The position numbers and the translations under genes were made by a program. From a virus, in the IMG/VR virus record IMGVR_UViG_3300017717_000045, positions 1 to 29,782 of that record: a DNA stretch of 29,782 bases. One strand, 5' to 3'. The notes under the pieces are model-generated. The model had not been told where the DNA came from. It saw nothing but the letters and a program-made list of their open reading frames with translations, and made no database searches. Positions 1 through 8,000 of this stretch are shown in pieces. Every line of letters starts with the position of its first letter. Position 1 is the first letter of the stretch.

Positions 1-11
1 AGCAAATCAGG

Positions 12-374
12 ATGAAAATCGACATTTGGACGGATTCGGGACTCCCTAGTCACCTTGAGGCGATAATAGACACAACCATCAAGTGGTGCGTCAGATATTT
101 TGACTTGAAGAACAAAAAGAAGCTATCCTTCACCGTTAAAGTCAACTCAAGGAAGAACTGCTGGGGTTATTGCCTCCAAGGTGACGAAGACCACTCTTAT
201 GAGATTTACGTCGCGGACAACCAGACAATTAGAGACTTCCTAGCCACGTTGACTCACGAGATGGTGCACGTCAAGCAATGGGAAACCGGCTGTTGGGTTG
301 GAGAAGGAGAAAAAGAAGCAGAGAAGCTCCAATACCTGCTTGCTGATGAGATTTGGAAACAAGGACTGATTTAA
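12..374 (+). CDS. SprT-like putative zinc metallopeptidase, 120 aa
   Basis: A small protein with an HEMVH zinc-binding motif at residues 82-86, within T-H-E-M-V-H-V-K-Q. This is the HExxH signature of SprT/gluzincin-like metallopeptidases, in which the two histidines bind zinc and the glutamate activates water. The acidic stretch E99-E104 may supply the third ligand, but that is inference. At 120 aa it is shorter than cellular SprT and would be a minimal catalytic core. ATG follows an AGG-containing sequence at the window edge, so its promoter lies outside. It sits directly upstream of a tRNA gene. The metallopeptidase fold is fairly likely; the substrate is unknown. Confidence 0.72.
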   Translation: MKIDIWTDSGLPSHLEAIIDTTIKWCVRYFDLKNKKKLSFTVKVNSRKNCWGYCLQGDEDHSYEIYVADNQTIRDFLATLTHEMVHVKQWETGCWVGEGEKEAEKLQYLLADEIWKQGLI

Positions 375-390
375 TAAAAAAAAATGATAG

Positions 391-463
391 GCGAGTGTAG
401 CCCAACGGCAGAGGCAGTGGACTTAAAATCCATACAGTGTGGGTTCGAATCCCACCACTCGTA
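391..463 (+). tRNA. tRNA-Leu (anticodon UAA) with short variable loop
   Basis: A complete cloverleaf can be drawn by hand. The acceptor arm is 391-397 with 456-462, six Watson-Crick pairs plus a terminal G-U. The D arm has GCC/GGC around a loop containing GG at 407-408. The anticodon stem is 417-421/429-433 with loop CTTAAAA (anticodon TAA). The T arm is GTGGG/CCCAC around TTCGAAT, and A463 is the discriminator. CCA is not encoded. The anticodon predicts leucine (UUA codon), and the anticodon and T arms resemble phage tRNA-Leu. The variable region (434-438) is only about 5 nt, whereas bacterial tRNA-Leu normally has a long variable arm. Confidence 0.9.
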
Positions 464-482
464 TTCTCATGAGGAAAAAGAA

Positions 483-1382
483 ATGAATTTATCTAACTGT
501 TTATTGTCTGTAGTAGTAACGTCTGCGTCTGTATTGGCAAATGGGACCGTTAAAATAGACGGATCTTCCACTGCATACCCCATCACTGAGGCAGTTGCAG
601 AAGAGTATGCTGAGGTAGCACCCAAGGTTAGGGTGACAGTGGGTGTGTCTGGTACTGGTGGTGGTTTTAAAAGGCTTATTGCTAATGAGACTGATATTTC
701 CAATGCTTCTCGTCCTATTAAAGAAAAAGAAAGAGAAGCATGCAAAGAAGCAGGGATCGAGTTCCTAGAACTGCCCGTGGCATATGATGGTCTAACCATT
801 GTTGTTAATAAAAAGAACACATGGGTAGACAGTCTAACAATGCACGAATTGAATGCTATCTTCGAAGGTGGTCTAAAGAAATGGTCAGATGTTAGACCAG
901 AATGGCCCGACAGCGATATTAATATCTTCTCTCCAGGCACCGACTCTGGTACTTTTGACTACTTTAAGGAGGTAGTCATCGGCAAGACTGGATCAATGAG
1001 ATCAGACATGTCTGTTAGCGAGGACGACAACGTATTGGTCAAAGGTGTTGCTGGGAGCACTAATGCTCTTGGATTCTTTGGTTGTGCTTATTACTATGAA
1101 AATGCTGACAAGTTGAAGGTTGTCCCCATTGTAAATCCTAAGAATGGCAAGAAAGTCATCCCTTCAAGAAAGAATATCGAGTCTGGTGCTTATTACCCTT
1201 TCAGTAGGCCTTTGTTCATATACGTCAACAAGGCATCTATGAGGAAGCAGTCAGTCAGATCATTCGTAATATTTTATCTAGATAAGTGTCCCAAGCTATC
1301 TGTTGAAGTGGGTTATGTGCAACTACCTCCCGAAAAGATGAAAGAGGTTAAGGCGAAGGTCAGAAAAAAGGATAAAAAATGA
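483..1382 (+). CDS. pstS: PstS-like periplasmic phosphate-binding protein
   Basis: About 299 aa with a secretion signal (residues 1-20, hydrophobic core then A-N-G) and a classic phosphate-binding fold. Recognisable motifs are D-G-S-S-T near residue 27, G-V-S-G-T-G-G-G-F at 54-62, D-I-S-N-A-S-R-P-I at 71-79, and S-P-G-T-D-S-G-T further on. These are the PstS loops that hydrogen-bond phosphate. The open frame runs upstream through the tRNA, but the start must be ATG 483, which follows GAGGAAAAAGAA and begins the signal peptide. PstS is a well-known auxiliary metabolic gene of marine T4-like phages, thought to support phosphate uptake during infection. It overlaps the next gene by ATGA. Confidence 0.93.
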   Translation: MNLSNCLLSVVVTSASVLANGTVKIDGSSTAYPITEAVAEEYAEVAPKVRVTVGVSGTGGGFKRLIANETDISNASRPIKEKEREACKEAGIEFLELPVAYDGLTIVVNKKNTWVDSLTMHELNAIFEGGLKKWSDVRPEWPDSDINIFSPGTDSGTFDYFKEVVIGKTGSMRSDMSVSEDDNVLVKGVAGSTNALGFFGCAYYYENADKLKVVPIVNPKNGKKVIPSRKNIESGAYYPFSRPLFIYVNKASMRKQSVRSFVIFYLDKCPKLSVEVGYVQLPPEKMKEVKAKVRKKDKK

Positions 1383-1639
1383 AGAAAAAAAGAAATAAAA
1401 TCGTCCTTGAAATCACATTAGAGAGTGAAGCAGCCGTTAGTGAATTTAAAAGTAACCACAATGACACGATGGACCTATGCCCAATTGAAGAAATGACAAT
1501 GATAGCCGGACAGTTGAGACTGCCTTGGATGTGCAAAGGAATAAAAAAAGTAAAATGGAAAGAAAAAAGCGAAGATAGGTCTTACGAATATGACGTGTAC
1601 CGCTTGCAATATGACTACAGTGACGTTGGACAAAAATAA
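1379..1639 (+). CDS. Small hypothetical protein, 86 aa
   Basis: It begins at an ATGA overlap with the end of pstS (1379-1382), so it is probably translationally coupled to it. The start is very lysine-rich (MKKKRNK), followed by a mixed-charge soluble domain with two cysteines and an aromatic C-terminal part (Y-E-Y-D-V-Y). No signal peptide or membrane segment is visible. I do not recognise the family. The coupling is the main evidence that it is real. Confidence 0.6.
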   Translation: MKKKRNKIVLEITLESEAAVSEFKSNHNDTMDLCPIEEMTMIAGQLRLPWMCKGIKKVKWKEKSEDRSYEYDVYRLQYDYSDVGQK

Positions 1640-1749
1640 AAAGAACATTTTTTGATATATTCAAACCGCATTCCCAGTATTGGAAATAAAAGCCGTCACA
1701 ATGATAATGAAAGCCGTGTCAAGTCGACGTATACCCCCCTCCCATATCG

Positions 1750-1757
1750 TATAAATA
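1750..1757 (+). promoter_or_regulatory. T4-type late promoter box for hsp20
   Basis: An exact TATAAATA, followed by C, 68 nt upstream of the hsp20 ATG in the gap 1640-1825. T4-like phages use this -10-like box, without a -35, for late transcription with gp55/gp33/gp45. The same octamer recurs at five other plus-strand gene starts here (once as AATAAATA). Confidence 0.8.
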
Positions 1758-1825
1758 CACCGTGAGTTGCCATTTTGGGACTCATATCAAACAAACGTGT
1801 CTTGCTTTTATAAGGAGAAACAGTT

Positions 1826-2347
1826 ATGGACATGTACAATTTATCTTTCCCTCGTGACTTTGGTATCGGATTTGATGATGTATTCACTAGGATGCATCGT
1901 CTAATGTCATCTGAGGAAAATAACAACAACGTTACAAAATTTCCACCATACAACATCATCAACGAATCTGATACCGAAAGTATCGTTGAGATGGCTGTTG
2001 CCGGGTTCTCATCTGATGAACTCGACATTACGGTAGAAAATAATGTGCTCAAAATTGTCGGTAAGAGAGATGTTAAGCTGGATGATGCAAAGTACCAGCA
2101 TAAGGGCATCGCATACCGCAATTTTGAGCGTAATTTTGCTTTAAGTGATTATATTGAGGTCAATGGAGCCAGTTGTGCCGAGGGAATTCTTAGAGTCTAC
2201 CTAGAAAAGGTAGTCCCAGAGGATATGAAGCCCCGTAAGATTAACATTGTTAATGATAGACAACTACTGGTAGAGGACCAAAAACATCAGAACGTGCCCT
2301 ATGATAATCAGGGTTCAATTGATGTTCCTTACGACCCCAGTAAATAA
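1826..2347 (+). CDS. hsp20: Hsp20 / alpha-crystallin small heat-shock protein
   Basis: A 173-aa protein with the small heat-shock layout. The N-terminal arm has F-D-D-V-F-T-R-M (IbpA-like). A beta-sandwich core at about residues 45-145 contains M-A-V-A-G-F-S-S-D-E-L-D-I and V-L-K-I-V-G-K-R, then R-N-F-E-R-N-F-A-L and G-I-L-R-V-Y-L-E-K. The C-terminal tail is asparagine/proline-rich. Small heat-shock proteins hold unfolding clients in an ATP-independent way. They are common in marine T4-like phages, where a role in virion assembly or host stress has been proposed. The start is ATG 1826 after TAAGGAGAAA, driven by the late box at 1750. Confidence 0.93.
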   Translation: MDMYNLSFPRDFGIGFDDVFTRMHRLMSSEENNNNVTKFPPYNIINESDTESIVEMAVAGFSSDELDITVENNVLKIVGKRDVKLDDAKYQHKGIAYRNFERNFALSDYIEVNGASCAEGILRVYLEKVVPEDMKPRKINIVNDRQLLVEDQKHQNVPYDNQGSIDVPYDPSK

Positions 2348-2374
2348 TCGACTTAATCTCTTCCTTTAAAAAGT

Positions 2375-2411
2375 AACACCCAGTATGCTCTTAATAAGGC
2401 TGCTGGGTGTT
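2375..2411 (+). terminator. Hairpin after hsp20, possible terminator
   Basis: A perfect 9-bp inverted repeat, AACACCCAG (2375-2383) and CTGGGTGTT (2403-2411), with a 19-nt loop. It lies 28 nt after the hsp20 stop. No T-run follows, so it is an unproven terminator and could be an RNA-stabilising hairpin. Confidence 0.4.
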
Positions 2412-2570
2412 GCTGTATTTGCTACCAGACTGCCAATTGATTCAACGGCTGCTCGTAGGCCCGTTATTATTTTAATGGAAGAAAAAAAAAGAAAAAAGAA
2501 AACAGACGGTCTATACACACCTTTGGAGTATGGATGTATATCTGTGTGTCTCCAAAAAGAAAATAGGGGG

Positions 2571-2726
2571 GGGGGATATTTCGGACAAAATAGGTATATG
2601 GTCGGGGAAAGGGGGGAAGGTAACCGTTTTTATTGTGCAAACACCCTTCCCGATATCAGGAAGGGCATATATGGGGGGGGATATCGCGGCTGAGAAATAT
2701 ATATGGTCGGGAAAAAGGGGGAGAGG
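2571..2726. repeat. Imperfect direct repeats with G-runs around a palindrome
   Basis: Two units of about 50 nt (roughly 2571-2620 and 2674-2726) share one order of elements: G-run, GATAT, CGG, A-rich spacer, TATATGGTCGGG, A-run, then GGGGG with A/G. Between them lies CCCTTCC-C-GATATC-A-GGAAGGG (2644-2665), a palindrome with one central mismatch. A closely related perfect palindrome occurs at 25256-25279. Confidence 0.7.
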
Positions 2727-2735
2727 GGACTCTCT

Positions 2736-2743
2736 TATAAATA
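2736..2743 (+). promoter_or_regulatory. T4-type late promoter box
   Basis: An exact TATAAATA followed by CTG, 58 nt upstream of the ATG at 2802. It has the same form as the other late boxes in this window. Confidence 0.78.
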
Positions 2744-2801
2744 CTGTGTACGTTTTTTTTTATGAAATGTGTTCTTTTTTACAAGTAGAGGATAATAAAC
2801 T

Positions 2802-3128
2802 ATGGTTGACATTCAAAAACAGCTTTACATGAACAACATTAGGGGTGCCAACAATAATGCCCAACCTGTTGACGGTGAGAAGACACCTCCACCACCACCA
2901 GAGGTAGTACCCGTTGCTACACCACCCGAAGCATCTACAGATGGTAGCATCCCTCCCGCAGGTGATGTAACTACTGCAGATGGCAATATAGTACAGGACG
3001 TTACGCAAGGCACAGATGACCCTGCTCCACAGAGTCCTTTCTTGGATGCTGTGATGAGAGAGCTGTCTAAGCACTCAGGTTTGGACACTACTCCAATTGT
3101 TGAGCCACCTGCTTCAGAAACTGACTGA
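2802..3128 (+). CDS. Proline/threonine-rich small protein, 108 aa
   Basis: It starts at ATG 2802 after AGTAGAGGATAATAAACT, under the late promoter at 2736. The N-terminus (about 1-25) is polar. Residues 28-60 are proline-rich, including a run of five prolines, followed by acidic and Gly/Asp-rich sequence. A short amphipathic segment near 82-93 contains F-L-D-A-V-M-R-E-L. Most of the chain is probably disordered. Late expression and composition suggest a minor virion or assembly component, but that is inference and I do not recognise the family. Confidence 0.6.
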   Translation: MVDIQKQLYMNNIRGANNNAQPVDGEKTPPPPPEVVPVATPPEASTDGSIPPAGDVTTADGNIVQDVTQGTDDPAPQSPFLDAVMRELSKHSGLDTTPIVEPPASETD

Positions 3129-3131
3129 ATT

Positions 3132-3139
3132 TATAAATA
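3132..3139 (+). promoter_or_regulatory. T4-type late promoter box
   Basis: TATAAATA followed by CTG, three nt after the stop of the upstream gene and 32 nt before ATG 3172. With the terminator at 3387-3424 it delimits a short transcription unit of about 280 nt. Confidence 0.75.
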
Positions 3140-3171
3140 CTGTAGACCAAATAAAGGTATATAATACGAAA

Positions 3172-3351
3172 ATGAACGCAAATCATTCGAACGATAATGC
3201 AAATAATAGAAAAGACGGTGCAGTTCCTGCCTCACATTTCAGGACTGCACCGTCTTTTCGTATGAATTTTTCTTACGGTCCGAGCAAGATAGGCAGTGCG
3301 CCAGTCGTTATGCCATTCATGCAAGGTGGGGGTGTATCAGACCTCCACTAA
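3172..3351 (+). CDS. Possible small protein, 59 aa, in a hairpin-containing short transcript
   Basis: The ATG at 3172 lies between a late promoter and a strong terminator. It would give a 59-aa peptide that is Asn/Ala-rich at the start and ends with G-S-A-P-V-V-M-P-F-M-Q-G-G-G-V. A 15-bp hairpin sits inside this frame (3210-3258). No clear ribosome-binding site precedes the start; AAAGG lies about 15 nt upstream. The product may be a real late peptide, or the unit may be a non-coding RNA. I do not recognise the sequence. Confidence 0.4.
   Translation: MNANHSNDNANNRKDGAVPASHFRTAPSFRMNFSYGPSKIGSAPVVMPFMQGGGVSDLH
3210..3258 (+). other. Strong 15-bp hairpin with flanking A4/T4
   Basis: AAAAGACGGTGCAGT (3210-3224) is perfectly complementary to ACTGCACCGTCTTTT (3244-3258). 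The helix extends by TCCT/AGGA after a one-base bulge. The A-tract/T-tract form is that of a bidirectional intrinsic terminator, but the T-run is only four long. It falls inside the 3172-3351 open frame. Confidence 0.65.
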
Positions 3352-3386
3352 GGAACTTCGCTACCTTTGGACCGTCATTCATAGTA

Positions 3387-3424
3387 GGCAACCCTCTGAG
3401 TATTTCAGGGGGTTGTCTTTTTTT
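3387..3424 (+). terminator. Rho-independent terminator
   Basis: A 13-bp stem (3387-3399 with 3405-3417; two G-T wobbles), loop GTATT, followed directly by seven T (3418-3424). This is the clearest intrinsic terminator in the window and isolates the small units upstream from the 18-kb cluster downstream. Confidence 0.88.
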
Positions 3425-3499
3425 ATATATAAGAGGTAGCACTGTCCGTGTATATGGATATTTTTCCGAAAAATTCGGCCTCAGAGCGAAAGAGAGACG

Positions 3500-4297
3500 A
3501 TGAAATCATTTAAACAATACATCAAAGAAGAACCGATGGGTATGAAAGGACTATTCGAAACACCTACCGGTGACGTGCTAATCGCAGAAGAACTGCAAAC
3601 GAAAGAAATCGACCCCAAGGAATTCCCAAAATCAATGAATTCTAGACTAGCAGCAATATATGCTAGAAAAGGTGAGATGGATGGGAAGCACTCAGACGAT
3701 GTGGTGAAGACCAAAAAAGCAACTTGGGCGGCTAGAAAGTTAAAACCCTCACAGTCTGCTATCTACCTCGGCAAAGCACTGGGTATGGCAGTCGGTGGTG
3801 TGAAGGGTGGGGACTTGGGTTCGATCGTTTCTAGCGATAACCACATCCTCGACGGACATCACAGATGGGCAGCCACAATGCTCTCAGAACCCACCGCGAA
3901 AATAATGGGCATATCAGCAGATTTAGGAATTGGTGACCTAGTTCCCGTATTGCGTTCCCTAGGAGATGCTTACGGTAATCAGAGAAGAGGTGAACCAACT
4001 GGTGGTGATGTCAACATCTACAGGGCAAAAATGAAAGATGCTATGGATGCCCTAATGAACGGCACTAATATGAACCCCAAATTCTACGATAGAGAGAAAT
4101 CCATCGCTTGGTTAGAGTCAATTGGTGGTGAAGAAGAACTAGCAAACAGACTATCCGCACTACAGGATAGGACCCCACCCAGAGGTGCACCACCTAGAAT
4201 AGAGATGCCCGTCATTGATGCAGATAAAGGTCAAGAGAAAAAAGCGGCTAATGCATTGAAGCAAGGGCAACTAGATGTTAGAGCACCTTACGCATGA
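3500..4297 (+). CDS. Capsid-targeted ParB/sulfiredoxin-like protein, 265 aa
   Basis: The N-terminus MKSFKQYIKE matches the spacing of the T4 internal-protein targeting peptide (MKTYQEFIAE), with the expected cut after I-K-E. Residues 111-125 (S-S-D-N-H-I-L-D-G-H-H-R-W-A-A) carry the D-G-H-H-R-W signature of the ParB/Srx-like fold, which is found in partition proteins, nucleases and phosphotransferases. The C-terminal third is Lys/Pro-rich. ATG 3500 follows AGAGAGAC, and the stop overlaps the next gene by ATGA. Promoter: none is certain, but TATATATAAG right after the terminator (about 3424-3433) is a weak candidate. The fold is likely; the activity is unknown. Confidence 0.75.
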   Translation: MKSFKQYIKEEPMGMKGLFETPTGDVLIAEELQTKEIDPKEFPKSMNSRLAAIYARKGEMDGKHSDDVVKTKKATWAARKLKPSQSAIYLGKALGMAVGGVKGGDLGSIVSSDNHILDGHHRWAATMLSEPTAKIMGISADLGIGDLVPVLRSLGDAYGNQRRGEPTGGDVNIYRAKMKDAMDALMNGTNMNPKFYDREKSIAWLESIGGEEELANRLSALQDRTPPRGAPPRIEMPVIDADKGQEKKAANALKQGQLDVRAPYA

Positions 4298-5004
4298 AAA
4301 CATTCTCCCAATACATTTCGTTCATTTCAGAAGACAGCAATTTCAATATAGCTGTCGATGAGATAAAATATGGGTCTCCTACTGAAGAACAGAGAGAGAG
4401 GATGAATAGACCTCTGAATTATTTCTCTTCCGACGTTTTAGACTTGATAACTATGGGTGGTCCACCCAGCAATAGTAGCGATCTTACCCAGAAAGAGATA
4501 TTTTATCTTCTGAAACTGATTGATAATAGGACCGAGGAGGATGCTGAGAAGTTTAATAAATATGATGAACACTTCTCCCCCTACTTCATCAATTATGCCA
4601 AGGATAACGACTTGGAATTCGATGAAGAAGAGATTAGAGACATAAGAAGAGAGGCTGCCAACGTTATGCTCATTTCTAAGTTCCATTTCAACAGACCCAG
4701 ACCACACCAGTTGGGTGTAGTGCTAGGAACAGAGATTAGAAGCATGAATACGGAGTCTGGACACACACCAGCATACCCGAGTGGACATGCAGCCCAATCC
4801 AGACTCATTGCATTGGTGTTATCAGACAAAAACCCTGACCACCAAGAGCAGTTAATGAAACTAGCAGATGATATAGCACTATCTAGGGAACTAGGTGGTG
4901 TACACTACCCCTCGGACAATGACTTCGGCAAGAAGGTCGGAGACATGTTATATAGCAACCTGATGAGAGAAGAATATCCAATGTCTATGGATGGAGACGA
5001 CTAA
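4294..5004 (+). CDS. Capsid-targeted PAP2-type acid phosphatase / haloperoxidase fold
   Basis: The tag MKTFSQYISFISE (cut expected after I-S-E, residue 13) precedes a 236-aa protein. All three signature blocks of the PAP2/vanadium-haloperoxidase phosphatase superfamily are present: K-x6-R-P at residues 129-137, P-S-G-H at 162-165, and S-R-x5-H-x3-D at 197-208. H204 would be the phospho-histidine nucleophile and H165 the acid/base. There is no signal peptide and no membrane helix, so this is a soluble enzyme of class A acid phosphatase type. The ATGA overlap with the upstream gene and the TAATG overlap with the downstream gene place it inside the head-cargo operon. The substrate is unknown. 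Confidence 0.85.
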   Translation: MKTFSQYISFISEDSNFNIAVDEIKYGSPTEEQRERMNRPLNYFSSDVLDLITMGGPPSNSSDLTQKEIFYLLKLIDNRTEEDAEKFNKYDEHFSPYFINYAKDNDLEFDEEEIRDIRREAANVMLISKFHFNRPRPHQLGVVLGTEIRSMNTESGHTPAYPSGHAAQSRLIALVLSDKNPDHQEQLMKLADDIALSRELGGVHYPSDNDFGKKVGDMLYSNLMREEYPMSMDGDD

Positions 5005-8000
5005 TGAATAAATTTAAACGTTTGATACTAGAGAGCAAACCCACTTTGAACTCTAGTGCTGATAGTGGTTCCGCCGCAATATTGACTCCAACCACCGTCA
5101 GTTCCGGCAAAATCGCTTTCTACCCCAATCCAGTCGGTATATGGAATTCCCTCCTAACCAGAGACATCAGAGGTATAGTTAAACCTGCATCTAAGAAAGA
5201 TGCAGTTAGGAACCTTAAGTCTCTAATCGGTCAGGCTAGAGCAGAAGAACTATATAAAGACTTCGAAGATTACACCAGTCTACTTTTCAATAAGAGAGAA
5301 GCAGGTCTCGCTGCGACGATATATGATGCAGAGGCTACCTTAGAGAAAAGCAAAAATACTAAACCTTTCACCGAGTTTGAGTTGACCGGTGACATCTTAC
5401 TTTCTATGCTGCACGGTACTGATATTGGATTCAGATCAGATGACGATGGTGATGAGGGAGAAGATGAGAAAGAAGAAGATAAGCCCTACACACAGGACCC
5501 AAAAGATCCTCTCCGATTTACTGATCCCGCTGGAAACGACTACTACGATTTAGATGGAGACGGTGTTCCAGATATGATTTGGAACGGGACAGAATGGGTT
5601 CCTCTACCAGATGGTGGTGGTTTTTGGGATGAAGACCCATCAGACGAAGGTGAAGACGAGGATGAAGACCCATCAGACGAAGGTGAAGACGAGGATGAAG
5701 ACGAGGACGAGGATGAAGAAGATGAGGATGAGGATGAAGAAGATAAAGAAGAGCGGAAAGACGTATGGCCCGAAGAATGGCCTGGTGGTTGGGATAACGT
5801 GCCCGATGATTTGAAACCAATCCTAATCAAACCATATATGGACGATGATGGCAAATTCACTGACCCAGAAAATCCACCTCCGATTCTAGAAGATGACGAT
5901 ACGCAGGATGTACCTGGAAGTGGAACTCCAATTTGGAATCCAGAACTGAAAGAATGGGGGTGGTACGAAGTACCACCGGGTAAATGGTTTCCGTGTGAAC
6001 CCGAGGACTTCGGTCTTAATCCAGACCACCCATACCACCCAGACTACGATGATACTAGGGCAGCATCAGGACAGGGTGATGACAACCTTCCCGACGACCT
6101 TCCGGACTTCCCCGAAGAGGATATGTATCAGAATATTCAGGATGATGGAACCTGGACTTCCGGTGGTTATACCTGGCAGGTAGGAGAAAATGGCGAATTG
6201 ATGGTTCTAATCGATGGTAGATGGATAGTCAGAGCAGATAAACTAGACACTGACCCTGATGAAGAAGGTGATGATGTTCCACCTTTAGATGACAATTTAA
6301 TTCATCCCGGTTATTTTGACCAAATTATTCCAGGTGCTGGTGAACCCGGTTATTATAGTGATTCCACTCCTGATGACATTGCTGATATTCTATATCATAT
6401 CATCGACAAGTATAATAAAGAGCAGCAACAACACTATCCGGATATTCACCAAAGGATACCAGGCGAGAACGAGCAGAAGCCTGCTTGGTTGGAAGACCCA
6501 ATCCAACACCCTAATTATCAAAAACCAGGACGTCGTCCTGGTCGTATGAGAAAACCAGACTTCCAGATGGGGGGAGCGAAGAATATAGGTTTAGACGGCA
6601 TTATAAAGATGTTGCCGAATATGGACCCACCACTAGCAAGGATGGTCAGGAATATACTTTCTGCGATGGAACAAATGGGACAGATGCGTGATGGAGACAC
6701 TACAGGGGATAAACCAAAGCCTTGTGCTTTCCCTCCTTGTGCGGGAGACCCTCAACGTCCCGGAGACGACCCTAAAGACCAGATAGATTACACCGACGAT
6801 TTTCCTATTGATGATGACGACGACGGGGATGACGACGACGGGGATGATGAAGGAGAGACTGTAGGAGATGAACCAATACCATGTGCTTTCCCTCCTTGTG
6901 AGACTCGTCCTGAGGATGACCCGACAGACCAGATAGACAGTGAAGATGATTTCCCTATCGATGACGATGATGACGATGATGACGATGATGATGATGGTTT
7001 AAACGACTACTCAGGTCCGGCATCTATCTCTAATATACCATCATATGTCAAACCTAAACTGCCTAATCTGCAATGGAATAACTTCACAGATGATAACGGT
7101 GAGGTTGAAGACCCATATTTATGGCAAAGACCGGTGGGTGTCAGTGGAGGCTCCGTTAATTCTCCTGCCTTAGATTATTATAGCCCCTTCATTGATAAGA
7201 TGGGATGGGTCAACGAATCTTTCAATAGAAGACTGAATGAGAGAGTAAGCAGAGAAGATATGGACCACGGAAAGTCTTCTAAACTTGCTAAGGGTTGGGT
7301 GCATCCTTCAGGCAAGATATATGTTTGGAAAAATTTGAAACCATATCATGTACAATATATTGCCACCAAACCTGGTAAATTTGGACTCAAAGAAGACGAT
7401 ATTTATAACCATTTGCTACAAAGATACACAGAGTATGGTGTCAACCAACCTCAAAATAGTGCTATGTCAGATGTCGAAAAATTAAAAGATGGAACCGTTG
7501 ACATCGATAGAAAAGTAGAGTTAATGGCGATTAAAAAGGGCTGGTGCAGATTTGTACTCGACGACGGTTGGGGAAGCCTTAGGGGTATGAAGAACAAAGA
7601 TATGCATAAATGTGCCAAGATCCTGTTTAGCAAGATGGAAAGTAAGTTTACCAGAAGTTTCGGACTAGAGTTAAACAAGATAGATTCCAAGCTTGGAGAT
7701 TATGACTATAGAAAACATACAACTCTTGGTTTTGATATGTTCAGGGAATGGATAGGTGGAAGACAACCAGACCCTGCAAGTGTTAAAGTTAGAAAGCATA
7801 CCGAGATAGGCAAAACTATGAAGATGTTTAGAGGTCATGACTATGATGAACCAGTTAAAATATACAGCGATTGGCAACCACCTTCGTTCAAAGATTGGTT
7901 GAAAGAATCCGTGGAAATGGAAGACGGAAAGTATATTACTGTGAAGCAATTTAACTCTGAGGATGCAGCTATGGCATCTATAGAGAATGCAGAAGGTCTT

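Larger units (their letters stand above)
2348..2735. other. Non-coding region between hsp20 and the next late unit
   Basis: No convincing gene lies in these 388 bases; the open frames are broken by G-runs and lack plausible protein composition. The region holds the 2375-2411 hairpin, an A/G-rich purine tract (about 2475-2505), runs of 10 G (2566-2575) and 8 G (2673-2680), two imperfect direct repeats and a GATATC-centred palindrome at 2644-2665. It ends at the late promoter at 2736. Confidence 0.7.

Noticed and set aside
384-482. The open frame of pstS extending upstream through the tRNA gene
   Set aside because: The segment overlaps the tRNA and adds residues before the signal peptide; ATG 483 has the better ribosome-binding site and starts the expected PstS signal.
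2566-2680. Possible CRISPR-like array from the repeated units
   Set aside because: Only two imperfect units, no unique spacers of even length and no cas genes.
2385-2832. Two overlapping plus-strand frames of about 100 codons
   Set aside because: They run through G-runs and repeats, lack start signals and overlap the late promoter and the 2802 start.
5518-5860. Minus-strand Ser- and Pro/His/Leu-rich frames opposite the acidic region
   Set aside because: They are the mirror of GAD/GAW-rich codons of the giant protein and have no promoter or ribosome-binding site.
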